Source: Branchiostoma belcheri | Lineage: Eukaryota > Chordata > Leptocardii > Amphioxiformes > Branchiostomatidae | DNA length: 64,000 nt | Reading direction: 5' to 3' | Assembly (NCBI RefSeq): GCF_001625305.1 | Contig: NW_017802713.1 | Coordinates: 2,724,809-2,788,808 of the forward strand | In this document: piece after piece, positions 49,101 to 57,936 of the stretch | Position numbering within the stretch: position 1 is the first letter of the stretch | Layout of the letters: the number at the start of each line of letters is the position of its first letter | Translations under genes and position numbers: made by a program | Notes under the pieces: model-generated | The model's database searches: none | The model's input: the letters and a program-made list of their open reading frames with translations, nothing else | Told to the model about the DNA's origin: nothing

Positions 49101-52100
49101 GAAGCGAGATGCCAGCTATTTCCCTGGTTGTTTGACCGGCTCCACACGAGGTTTGACCCGATCAGTACCCGCAGCTGATTGATGTCAGTCCCGTACATGT
49201 GGTAGGCGAACTGCAGACAGTACCAATCATAGCCGTAGACGGTTGGGCTGCGAAGACGAGCTACCTCTCCCGACCCACCTGAGGAAGTCTCGATATACAT
49301 GTAGTATCCTGTAGATGAAGATTGTTCAATTCATATAAATAAAAATTTATTAAATTATTAAATATACATTTATTTTCCTAGCTTGCCTAAACTTGCAAGA
49401 CTTTGGTTTCAACTGACCACCTAAGCGACTTGACGAAAATTCTGGTCACAGTAGACAGGTGGTCCTTATAGACCACATTCTTATTAATCTTAATGTTTGG
49501 CCAAATGGGAAAATAATATAATGAAGGGACAATCAAAACCTGACCCACAATGGTCTTCATGCAGAGGTAGTACAGGTTGGAGTCTAATTCGTTCAAGCAA
49601 ATATTTTAAAACAGCACATGAAACAATAGGAGAGTGGTAGATTATTAGGAACATGCCTGAGGTCAAGAAAGCAAACTAAAACGCATTCTGAAATAAGCCC
49701 ATACCCATACCATGTCCGGTCGTGTAGTCCCCACTTGGGCCAGTTGAAGAAGAAGGGGTGGAACCGCTGTGCCGTATCCACTGGATGCCTGACGACTGTT
49801 TGCTGTAGCCGCAGTCGCCATGGTCGAAGTCACAGGAAGCGTTGGTTTCCTTCGCCCCTTGAAAATGCAACAGCAACATTCTTTTAGTTTTCCATGGATT
49901 AAGACACCTTTCAGAGCGACTTCATTGCGTCATATGATCATTACGAACACAGAAATGGTATGCTTAAGCAAATAACTACAATGAAATTTAGAAGGTTTCT
50001 TGTCATGGCACATTTTGCATGTGACACTTATAGGCTTTCTCAGTGTGGCAATATACGGATAGCTCCATAGCATCCAATCCTACCATGGGGATGTTCGTTC
50101 CTCTAGAGATGCTACCTCTGTCATTGCCATTGTCATTGTAGAAGAAGGTTTGAAAAAATGGCATGTCTGAGAAAATTTGTCCATGGCCCATCTGTTTTCA
50201 ACAACACATACTCGTACACTTCATAGTCTAATTCAAATATAGTCTATTACATCACTGTTTGTTTGACCAGCTTACCTGGTGGTGTTGTATCCCACGATCC
50301 CCAGTCTGTAGTCTCGTCAGTTGGTGCTGACGATGTGTTGAAAATAGAACATATAGATTTGTCAAGTAGTAATACTAGTAGCAGCAAATGCTATTAAACA
50401 TTTAAACAGGTCACACGACAAACTTAATGCCGTCTTGTGATGGCCCAAATACTGTACTATTCTCCAGGCCGTGCGTAATGTCATCTTTGCCTAACAACGT
50501 GGTAGGCTATTAGATTACAATGTGAGGCTTCTACACAATATTCTGCACTATTTGTCGCAAACGTGGTGAATGAAGGTAAAACCAAATAACAATGGCCCAT
50601 ATCATCCAGGCAAATGTGACTTACGCAGTGTTGACAAAGCATAGTAGCAGTAATACTCGTCTTCGCCGGATGAACAGTCCCGATGGCCGTCGCAGACCCG
50701 GGATCGGTGTATGCACCGGCCGTCATAGCACTGGAAGTAGTCCGACCAGTAGCAGCCTAACGGGTCTACGAACATAAATAATTAAAACAAAGTGTTCACA
50801 ACTTCGCAGGATAGAAGTATTATAACTGTTACTTTCTATCTAGATATGCTGTCTTCTGTCTCATGTTGTAATTGTTATTCTATGTTCAGTGGCGGCGTTA
50901 ATATATTAAGCTACACGTATTTCGTTAAAGTGCGTCACCACAGTGACTATGTATTGTTCTGTAAATGCTGAAATGTTGAAAAAAATCTACAATCTATCAC
51001 TGTCTATCAAGTTTCAAGTTTATTTATTTTACCAGGGCATATGTCAGATTCGTGGATCTGTTTTCAGATATCCCAGGGCACACACATAAAAAATACATTC
51101 ATAAAAACTACAACACAATCATATACAAATAATGTTACAAACATGAACAAAGTGGTCGCAGAATATGCACATTTAGTTCAGTATATGCACATTAGTTCAG
51201 TATATGCACATTTAGTTCAGTCAGTTTCCAGGTTCAATATTGATATGAATTAAACCAGATCGTATACCAGTTAAAAAACTGCGTTCAGAGATAGCACTTC
51301 TTTACTTACCCCAAGTAGTGTAATTGTACGCTGGTGTTGTGGTGTTGTACCAACGGCTCTCCCTGTTTTCCCCATCGTCCTTGGCTGTGTTGAAATATTT
51401 TGATAACCAACATATTCAAAACATACATTTTCCGAATCACAAAATGTATTTGCTAGCATCATACAAGCTAGTACACTGTTAAGAAAAAGCTCTAAAGGAT
51501 TTCCTTCATCACCAGAAAACCAGACTTGTTGATCAAAGTACATGCAGTATTCTTGTGTTCAAGATGTAATTTGGTTCATAGCTGTTATTTCCATTGTCTT
51601 TATGTAATATGTCACACATTCAGAACCTTTCCCCTGATGGGGACTAGGTAGGCATAGTATGTAACGTTACATGTGTAAGTGGGTAGGTAGGTAGGTATAT
51701 ATAGCTACTTATACCCGTGCCGTTGCTAAGTTGTAATAATATTGGACCGAATTAGTTATTGACTCTGTAATGACGTCAGTTTGTCTAGCAGTCTGGTTCC
51801 ACTGAAAAGTTTGTGATCGATTCAGTTTGTAATGAATTCCATTGCACTAATCGACTACCAACCGATATTGGCTATATAGTGTAATAACGTTCACTGAATA
51901 CAAGTTTTGCAAAAGCTTGCAGTTTGTTTTGTAATGAATTCCATTGTAATAATCGGCTACCATCCTTAAATGGCTATATAGTGTAATAACGCTCACTGAA
52001 TACAAGTTTTGCAAAAGTTTGCAGTTCGTTCTGTAATGAATTCCATTGTACTAGTCGGCTACCATCCTTAAATGGCTATATAGTGTAATAACGTTCACTG

Positions 52101-53259
52101 AATACAGGTTTTGCAAAAGTTTGCAGTTCGTTTTGCTAATGAATTCCATTGTACTGATCGGCTACCATCCTATAATAGCTATATAGTGTAATAACGCTCA
52201 CTGAATACAAGTTTTGCAAAAGTTTGCAGTTCGTTTTGCTAATGAATTCCATTGTATTAATCGGCTACCATCCTTACATGGCTATATAGTGTAATAACGC
52301 TCACTGAATACAAGTTTTGCAAAAGTTTGGAGTTCGTTTTGTAATGAATTCCATTGTACTAGTCGGCTACCATCCTTAAATGGCTATATAGTGTAATAAC
52401 GCTCACTGAATACAAGTTTTGCAAAAAGTTAACAGTTCGTTTTGTAATGAATTCCATTGTACTAGTCGGCTACCATCCTTAAATGGCTATATAGTGTAAT
52501 AACGCTCACTGAATACAGGTTTTGCAAAAGTTTGCAGTTTGTTTTGTAATGAATTCCATTGTACTAGTCGGCTACCATCCTTAAATGGCTATATAGTGTA
52601 ATAACGCTCACTGAATACAGGTTTTGCAAAAGTTTGCAGTTTGTTTTGTAATGAATTCCATTGTACTAGTCGGCTACCATCCTTAAATGGCTATATAGTG
52701 TAATAACGCTCACTGAATGCAGGTTTTGCAAAAGTTTGCAGTTTGTTTTGTAATGAATTCCATTGTACTAGTCGGCTACCATCCTTAAATGGCTATATAG
52801 TGTAATAACGCTCACTGAATACAAGTTTTGCAAAAAGTTAACAGTTTGTTTTGTAATGAATTCCAATGTATTAATCGGCTACCATCCTATAATGGCTATA
52901 TAGTGTAATAACGCTCACTGAATACAAGTTTTGAAAAAGCTTTCAGTTTGTTTTGTAATGAATTCCAATGTATTAATCGGCTACCATCCTATAATGGCTA
53001 TATAGTGTAATAACGCTCACTGAATACAAGTTTTGCAAAAGTTTGCAGTACATTTTGTAATGAATGCCATTGCACTTTTCGGCTACCATCCTTAAATGGC
53101 TATATAGTGTAATAACTTTAAATGAGTACAAGTTTTGCATCCGATAGACGGTAAGGTAGATAGCAACGATGAGGCACCAATCCACATACCTTCCTCTCCT
53201 GACGCGATCCCATCGCTCAACACCAACATCAGGTGTAAGATGACCCAGAGTACCGCCAT
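35052..53259 (-). CDS. ZP-B: mosaic membrane protein LDLa-MAM-SRCR-CUB-SRCR-SRCR-D8C-ZP
   Basis: Exons in gene order: 53259-53190, 51384-51310, 50765-50625, 50326-50276, 49857-49711, 49308-49073, 48979-48889, 48655-48536, 46465-46154, 45356-45270, 45020-44952, 44573-44475, 44271-44046, 43610-43498, 43278-43156, 41586-41275, 40933-40793, 40378-40064, 39777-39724, 39365-38988, 38818-38759, 38451-38273, 37762-37602, 37168-36941, 36505-36382, 35757-35604, 35245-35052. The joined frame is 4260 nt, 1419 aa. Order: signal peptide, LDLa 49-95, MAM 113-270, SRCR 311-414, three linkers, CUB 500-612, SRCR 654-757, SRCR 805-909, D8C 928-1053, ZP from 1074, REKR, transmembrane, 20-residue tail. D8C followed by ZP is the uromodulin/GP2 arrangement. 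An assembly gap (41847-42300) in one intron could hide a further exon, although the phases already join. A retroposon splits the ZP exon (intron 37601-37169). Confidence 0.92.
35367..35560 (+). mobile_element. SINE family B, 5'-truncated
   Basis: Carries only the 3' body (CGCGACAGTTTCACAAAATT, GTAATGTTTAACCAATAAAC), collinear with 33925-34115. It lies in the last intron of ZP-B. Confidence 0.75.
35604..38451 (-). CDS. ZP-B: ZP domain exons and furin site
   Basis: Segments 38451-38273, 37762-37602 plus 37168-36941 (one exon in ZP-A), 36505-36382 and 35757-35604. The two halves of the split exon sum to 389 nt, exactly the length of the unsplit ZP-A exon. The furin site GDREKREA is kept. The minus-strand acceptor before 38451 (CAG) gives [13 protein letters not shown]. 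Confidence 0.92.
35918..36300 (+). mobile_element. tRNA-derived SINE, family D (Thr-like head)
   Basis: The head resembles tRNA with TAGCTCAATTGGTAGAGCGC and an anticodon-like TGT loop, but the B box is degenerate (GGTCGTGAGTGC) and a long non-tRNA body follows. The 3' body (GGATGTGATTTTGGAAACGG) recurs at 63855-64000. Confidence 0.75.
37171..37593 (+). mobile_element. Retroposon inside a ZP-B exon, acting as an intron
   Basis: A 423-bp insertion ending in an A-rich tail (37581-37593) lies between duplicated target sites GGTTGTACCT (37161-37170) and GGTTTTACCT (37594-37603). On the minus strand the duplications read AGGTACAACC and AGGTAAAACC. Splicing AG/GT to AG/GT removes 37601-37169 exactly and restores VRYNLE as in ZP-A. 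The element's own family is not recognised; the poly-A tail suggests a non-LTR retroposon. Confidence 0.9.
37678..38110. repeat. Tandem triplication of a ZP-B acceptor and exon start
   Basis: A ~150-bp unit containing the intron end, the CCTATGGCGGG-type acceptor and the exon start ([12 protein letters not shown]) occurs three times, at about 37678-37816, 37817-37969 and 37970-38110. Only the copy nearest 37762 runs on into the intact exon. Confidence 0.88.
38466..38592. repeat. Three-copy ~40-bp tandem repeat
   Basis: The unit contains CTTGGCATCAACACAGCTGG and TGTTACGCCGAAGGGC. The same GTGTTACGCCGAAGGGC motif reappears at about 44876. Confidence 0.9.
38759..38818 (-). CDS. ZP-B linker exon between D8C and ZP
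   Basis: A 60-nt phase 1-1 exon coding [19 protein letters not shown], the counterpart of the ZP-A linkers with the LPTV/LPTI core. Confidence 0.85.
38988..39365 (-). CDS. ZP-B D8C domain
   Basis: A 378-nt exon, phase 1-1. It has exactly eight cysteines and the family landmarks [59 protein letters not shown] and LAYCG. D8C is the domain preceding ZP in uromodulin and pancreatic GP2, where it presents glycans to bacterial adhesins. That the same holds here is inference. Confidence 0.92.
39724..39777 (-). CDS. ZP-B Thr/Trp linker exon before D8C
   Basis: A 54-nt phase 1-1 exon coding [17 protein letters not shown], with donor GTTAAG. Confidence 0.8.
40064..40378 (-). CDS. ZP-B SRCR domain 3
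   Basis: A 105-codon phase 1-1 exon: [46 protein letters not shown]. Confidence 0.93.
40793..40933 (-). CDS. ZP-B Thr/Trp linker exon between SRCR 2 and SRCR 3
   Basis: A 141-nt exon, the longest of the family, with [20 protein letters not shown] in the middle. It contains the C-mannosylation pattern WxxW (WNNW). Confidence 0.88.
41275..41586 (-). CDS. ZP-B SRCR domain 2
   Basis: A 104-codon phase 1-1 exon: [47 protein letters not shown]. Confidence 0.93.
41847..42300. other. Assembly gap (454 N)
   Basis: Unknown sequence in the intron between the ZP-B linker exon at 43156 and SRCR 2. It lies at the edge of the repeat at 42301-43090, which probably caused the gap. Confidence 0.99.
42301..43090. 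mobile_element. Inverted-repeat element rich in GGAATCCTCCTAGGGGAGA
   Basis: The left end has TTGGAATCCAGGGGGATCC and the right end has its inverse GATCCCCCTGGATTCCAA. Many internal copies of CCTAGGGGAGATTGGAATCC occur in both orientations. Its outer left boundary is lost in the gap. Confidence 0.75.
43097..43130. repeat. (TA)n microsatellite
   Basis: 34 bp of TA repeat just downstream of a ZP-B linker exon. Confidence 0.97.
43156..43278 (-). CDS. ZP-B Thr/Trp linker exon after CUB
   Basis: A 123-nt phase 1-1 exon coding [19 protein letters not shown], followed by [19 protein letters not shown]. It is close to the linker at 40793-40933. Confidence 0.88.
43498..44271 (-). CDS. ZP-B CUB domain (two exons)
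   Basis: Exons 44271-44046 and 43610-43498, with the same lengths and phases as in ZP-A. They contain [38 protein letters not shown] and [19 protein letters not shown]. The second donor is a normal GTGAGT. Confidence 0.92.
43665..43800. repeat. Near-perfect hairpin element in the ZP-B CUB intron
   Basis: The arm from TTAAGAGATAGGGGAATTC to GACGTTTCGGTGTCTG is followed at once by its inverse. Each arm is about 65 bp with only a few mismatches and almost no loop. Confidence 0.93.
44352..44471. repeat. Hairpin next to a ZP-B linker exon
   Basis: GATGATATTAGTACTAAAAA and the inverse TTTTTAGTACTAATATCATC flank ATATATATCATTG inverted sequences. The right arm overlaps the linker donor at 44469-44474. 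Confidence 0.9.
44475..44573 (-). CDS. ZP-B Thr/Trp linker exon before CUB
   Basis: A 99-nt phase 1-1 exon coding [19 protein letters not shown], followed by [14 protein letters not shown]; the donor is GTGATG. Confidence 0.83.
44952..45020 (-). CDS. ZP-B Thr/Trp linker exon
   Basis: A 69-nt phase 1-1 exon coding [20 protein letters not shown], then TTQ. It is one of three consecutive linkers between SRCR 1 and CUB. Confidence 0.8.
45270..45356 (-). CDS. ZP-B Thr/Trp linker exon with internal duplication
   Basis: An 87-nt exon coding [20 protein letters not shown], then TMNWWKTE. The TTTDKPWWW unit is repeated inside the exon. Its acceptor lies inside the minisatellite at 45341-45690. Confidence 0.82.
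45341..45690. repeat. 40-bp minisatellite carrying a splice acceptor, ~9 copies
   Basis: The unit TAGTAGTTGTAGAAGCTATA followed by TAAACAACAGGTAAAATTTT is repeated with few changes. On the minus strand every unit contains TATATAG/CTTCTACAAC, the acceptor and first bases of the 45356-45270 exon. Confidence 0.93.
46154..46465 (-). CDS. ZP-B SRCR domain 1
   Basis: A 104-codon phase 1-1 exon: [58 protein letters not shown]. Confidence 0.93.
46690..47465 (+). mobile_element. 5'-truncated LINE fragment (reverse transcriptase C-terminus)
   Basis: A plus-strand frame from about 46748 to 47113 reads [53 protein letters not shown] and [20 protein letters not shown]. This is the thumb and connection region seen in non-LTR retrotransposon RTs. 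It stops at TGA (47111-47113) and is followed by a 3' tail to about 47465. It is an inert fragment in a ZP-B intron. Confidence 0.85.
47775..48285. repeat. 500-bp dispersed repeat, copy 1
   Basis: Begins near GGATGTTTCTAAAATATGC and ends CTCCGTCCGGAGGTCCTGAC. Highly similar copies lie at 54800-55305 and 56360-56872. Open frames in it are shared by all copies but have no known domain and differ by frameshifts. Confidence 0.92.
48536..48655 (-). CDS. ZP-B Thr/Trp linker exon between MAM and SRCR 1
   Basis: A 120-nt phase 1-1 exon with [20 protein letters not shown] and [12 protein letters not shown]. Confidence 0.87.
48889..49857 (-). CDS. ZP-B MAM domain (three exons)
   Basis: Exons 49857-49711 ([27 protein letters not shown]), 49308-49073 ([39 protein letters not shown]) and 48979-48889 ([20 protein letters not shown]). 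The same three-exon phase pattern occurs in ZP-A. Confidence 0.92.
50276..50326 (-). CDS. ZP-B linker exon between LDLa and MAM
   Basis: A 51-nt phase 1-1 exon coding [16 protein letters not shown]. Confidence 0.78.
50625..50765 (-). CDS. ZP-B LDL-receptor class A domain
   Basis: A 141-nt exon: [38 protein letters not shown]. Six cysteines and the DxSSGEDE Ca2+ cluster are present. Confidence 0.9.
51310..51384 (-). CDS. ZP-B N-terminal linker exon
   Basis: A 75-nt phase 1-1 exon coding [20 protein letters not shown], homologous to ZP-A 32195-32118. It contains potential N-glycosylation sites (NTT, NYT). Confidence 0.83.
51835..53115. repeat. ~103-bp satellite, about 12 copies, ZP-B intron 1
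   Basis: Each unit contains TGGCTATATAGTGTAATAAC, GCTCACTGAATACAAGTTTT and TGTAATGAATTCCATTGTA. Copies differ by a few percent. The array ends about 75 bp before exon 1 (53190). Confidence 0.96.
53190..53259 (-). CDS. ZP-B exon 1: start codon and signal peptide
   Basis: [20 protein letters not shown] followed by GEE; the donor is GTATGT. The start matches ZP-A exon 1 in position and sequence. Confidence 0.9.
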
Positions 53260-53307
53260 CTTGTTACATGGTCCAAACTCTGGGGCACAGCCGACTGCTC
53301 CAGGCAT

Positions 53308-53314
53308 TAAATAT
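53308..53314 (-). promoter_or_regulatory. TATA-like box of ZP-B
   Basis: TATTTAA on the minus strand, at the same distance from the ATG as in ZP-A. The intervening bases (GCCTGGAGCAGTCGGCTGTG and onward) are nearly identical in the two genes, so the genes probably share regulation. Confidence 0.65.
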
Positions 53315-56300
53315 CGTCATGCACGTGTTTGTACGCTGCAGATGTGAACTTCTCACATTCGCCATGATAGCGATGATATTTTTTTCATTACTGTCCAGAA
53401 ACGAGATCCTGCTTCTTATCTCTAGTCAACAATGTTATCGTTTTTAATGTGTTTGCTATTATAGCTACCTTTCAAGCGTGCAGAATCCATCCATTTACTT
53501 TAAAATACCTGTTGTCTCTGGCTTGTTTCCGTATATCACAAGACAGTAGAGCTATTAGAGAATTAGACTTTTTCGAGTCATTTCTAACGTTATAACATTT
53601 GTTGGCTTCGTTCAAAACGTAGGAGATTATTTGGGTGATCTTGTCTCTTTGTTAGAGTCCACAGAACCCCTCAATGGGAAGTAGATTAAAAATATGCAAA
53701 CGTATCAGCACTAACTCCCAAAGTTTGATTCATATTTGTAGCTGTAGCGTACGCCTGTACTGTACGTGCTCATACGGTGTCATACGACCATTTGTTTAAA
53801 GTACAAACCGTGTTTGCTTTTAGGAGACACTATGGCACCCATACCTTTCTAGAACAAACATCTAAATTGCTCGTTGAGTATTTACCCACTCTAACGTGCC
53901 ACCATTTGGTCACCTCAATTTCTAAGCGTTAAAGTTACTAAAGTCCGTATACCACAACAAACCGTTATCGGTATGACTAAATACCTATTCCGGCCTCGAT
54001 CGACCGCTTCCTGATCAAAAATGGAGTCTACATGGGTTACGAACCCTTAACACTTTTGATACCTTGTCTATGCAATTATAAATAGAACAAGAAGCCATAG
54101 GTGACAATTCTCCGTGAAGTATTATATATTGCAACAAAAAGAAGTAGCCATTGGCGACAATTCTCTGTGAAGTGTGATAAATCGAACAAGAAGCCATAGG
54201 CGACAATTCTCCGTGAAGTATTATATATTGCAACAAAAAGAAGTAGCCATTGGCGACAATTCTCTGTGAAGTGTGATAAATCGAACAAAGAAAAATTGTT
54301 TAAACGCGCGTCGGCTCAGTCATCTTAAGACGCAACAACCGATCAGAGATGCGAGATGCCTACACGTGACGCGGGAAGGGCGCGCGATGCCCGAAATATT
54401 TTTGCGTCAATATTCAGCGCCGTGATTCAAGAGATTAATACCCGGAAACAATTTTTTTCTTGTTTTGAACGCATTAACATGCATTTACGCTAATCTAGTA
54501 TGATTCAGGGTTACTTTTTTTTTAACCTGCCATGGCCAGATTATCTAAAGATGTGTGTATTGTGTGTACAATCTATAGAAAGAGAAATGTACATCAGGTC
54601 CGATCATCCGATTTTCAAGTTTCGGTTTTTGGACTCGGTTCATGAACGTATTTTGGTTGGCTCCTGGAATGTGCAAAAAAATGACTCCCGGGACTGTCTA
54701 CAGGGAACACTCGCACATTCGCGGTGTATCAGGACAGCGCGACTGGTCGTCATTAGCGCAGTAACAGTTGCATAAACGGACGAAACCATTTCAAAGAAAT
54801 GGGGATGTTTCGAAAATAAGCATTTACTCCAATATCAAAACAGCTACGGTAAAAATAAAAAGACGTGCATCATCCCGGACATAATGCAACACCACATGCG
54901 AAATTACACAGAAATGCGACGTACGGAAGAATGCGTTTTGGCTGCGAACATCTTCCAAAACTTGGCATCTCTTAACCATGGGCAAAAACATCTGGAACCA
55001 CTTATAAAACCACCCCGTATCTGCATGAACTTTTTTGAACCCCACTGCTATTCCAAACAACGCGTTTTTCTGGACCATTCCAATTCGCCTCGTAATTGTA
55101 GGGGTGCGTCTGCGATATTACATTGACCGCGAAAGCAGCAACGGCAAAAATACACATTCGTGCATCAACACGGGCATGCCCGCAGACGGCGTATAAAATT
55201 GCGTGCCGATTACACAAAGAGAACCCAGTGTTTTGACTGCGAACATGAAAAATCAGCCGATTACAACACTCCGTCCGGAGGTCCTGACCTCCTTCACGGA
55301 GTAACAAAGAAAAATTGTTTAAACGCGCGTCGGCTCAGTCATCTTAAGACGCAACAACCAATCAGAGATGCGAAATGCCGACACGTGACGCGGGATTTGC
55401 ATACAGTCTAAACAACGAAGCCAAGCCAAGAAACAACGGGGAAGGGCGCGCGATGCCCGAAATATTTTTGCGTCAATATTCAGCGCCGTGTTTCGAGAGA
55501 TTAATACCGGGAAACAATTTCTTTTCTTGTTTTGAACGCATAAACATGCATTTACGCTAATCTAGTATGATTCAGGGTTACTTTTTTTTTACCTGCCATG
55601 GCCAGATTATCTAAAGATGTGTGTATTGTGTGTATCAATCTACAGAAAGAGAAATGTACATCAGGTCCGATCATCCGATTTTCACGTTTCGGTTTTTTGG
55701 ACTCGGTTCATGAACGTATTTTGGTTTGGCTCCTGGAATGTGCGAAAAAAATTACTCCCGGGACTGTCTACAGGGAACACTCGCATATTGCCCAACATTC
55801 GCGGTGTATAAGGACAGCGCGACTGGTCGGCATTAGCGCAGCGGCAGTCCCTGCAATTAGTAACAGTTGCACATCATTCCGGCCGAAAGCATGATTGTGT
55901 AACACAGGCTACTTCTTCATATACCGGCTCATACTACAAGACGCCTTTACAACTAGCAAATCATAAAATTACCCGATCTACTAGTATTTGCGGTTTACCA
56001 GCCCCAGACCACATCCGACCACGAGGCAGAACACATTGATGGGTTGCTCAAAAATATTGTCCATGTTTACAAAGAGCTGCTTCACTAACACTATGGAGCG
56101 GCCCAACCCAAAAATATTGCCCATGTGTACAGAAAAGCGGCCAGCATGCTCGTTGCTAGGACGACCGGCCAGTTGCTACGTGACTATATACACGCCGCCA
56201 CTAGGTCGCCACAGCCGACCAGTTCGAAATCGATAGGATTACGTCATCGGTATTTACATTTCGTAATGTTGACCTCTGACCACCCCACATTTCCGTCTCC

Positions 56301-57776
56301 ATCAGCCTGACCGCGACTTAATTACTACCGGTCACATAAACGGACGAAAACATTTTTAACGACATGGGGATGTTTCAAAAATAAGCATTTACTCCAATAT
56401 CAAAACAGCTACGGTAAAAATAAAAAGACGTGCATCATCCCGGACATAATGCCACACCACATGCGAAATTACACAGAAATGCGACTTACGGAAGAATGCG
56501 TTTTGGCTGCGAACATCTCCCAAAAAACTTGCCATCTCTTAACCATGGGCAAAAACATCTGGAACCACTTATCAAAACCACTCCGTATCTGCATGAAGTT
56601 CCACCCCCCCACTGCTATTCCAAACAACGCGTTTTTCTGGACCATTCCAATTCGCCTCGTAATTGTAGGGGTGCGTCTGCAATATTACATTGACCGCGAA
56701 AGCAGCAACGACAAAAATACACATTCGTGCATCAACACGGGCATACCCGCAGACGGCGTATAAAATTGCGTGCTGATTACACAAAGAGAACCCAGTGTTT
56801 CGACTGCGAACATGAAAAATCAGCCGATCACAACACTCCGTCCGGAGGTCCTGACCTCCTTCACGGAGTAAAAAACACGGCAACTCCGACGTTTTTACCA
56901 TTTTTTAGGGCGCGCCGTGCGCCCGGGGTCCGCCATCTTGTTTGTTTATGTCGAGCCGCCGGCACGTACCGTGCCGTAAATTTGGTTAAAATAAGGAAAA
57001 TAAAAAAGCTTGTGCAGCACGGAAACTCAGTAAAAGTACAGGAGAACCTCTTTAAACATGTTAACGGCGGTGGATTTAGTCAATACTTATGGGTGGATAT
57101 TTTGCTGCCCGGGAGTACATGTATCCATCCATATAACATTTGTATTACTTACTGACCAATCCCTCACATCGCTTCTTGGTCGGATCGAGTTTTGAGGACT
57201 ACGTGGACAAGATCTGGCTGGCTACTTCCCTACACAGTGGACCGAGTCTACAGAACATCCAAATACGGAAGGAGAACCTAAACCAATAATGCTGCAGGAA
57301 ACTAAGAAGACAGACAAATTCGTGCATAGTTCCCATTTTATTTGTCTAAGCAGCGTAGCATGCAAGCACAATGACACATAAATCATTAAATTGGATATAA
57401 AAATATGATTGCATTTCATGAACAGACGAACTAGAGTAAGAGAGGAAATCAAGACTTTCCACTGTGTGTAGTATATTTTCGTTTTCTGTCTAACCAAAAT
57501 TTTCATTCATTCGATTCAAAATGTTCGTAGATTAGTTGAAATAGAGCGTTTTTTGTACATGTAACATGTAATATGATTCATGGCAAACTTGATGCAGATA
57601 CATGTACGTTGTTGACTGTTGACAATATTGTGATAATATCAGCAAACGATAACCATAAATGTTTATGATAGTGCTAAAGCTTACTAATGACACCTCTTAG
57701 TGGCATGTATGCGTAATGTTATGATTATTTTAATTGGAGATAAGACAGTACTATTCTCAGTCTACGACAAGTACTT
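53315..57776. repeat. Repeat-filled intergenic region between ZP-B and the CLCA-like gene
   Basis: Contains a ~100-bp tandem pair at 54090-54290, and two long collinear copies of a composite repeat starting AAAGAAAAATTGTTTAAACG (54290 and 55307). Each is followed by the 500-bp repeat (54800-55305 and 56360-56872); 55900-56340 is present only in the second copy. From 56880 to 57776 I see no gene or repeat. Confidence 0.82.
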
Positions 57777-57782
57777 TTTATT
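57777..57782 (-). terminator. Candidate polyadenylation signal of the CLCA-like gene
   Basis: TTTATT (AATAAA on minus) about 155 nt past the stop codon at 57937. Confidence 0.5.
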
Positions 57783-57936
57783 TTATGTCATAAAATTCTA
57801 TGGTTGAAACTTTTTCTGCCATGAAAACAGCATGATGTTTTATACCAGTAACATTCAGCTTCATGTGCACAGAAAATCAACGTGACACAAGTAGTGCATT
57901 CTACAAGAAGTAGAAATGCACATCAAACAAAGTGAG

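Noticed and set aside
51835..53115. Regular repeats that could suggest a CRISPR array
   Set aside because: The units are contiguous 103-bp satellite copies without unique spacers, in a eukaryotic intron.
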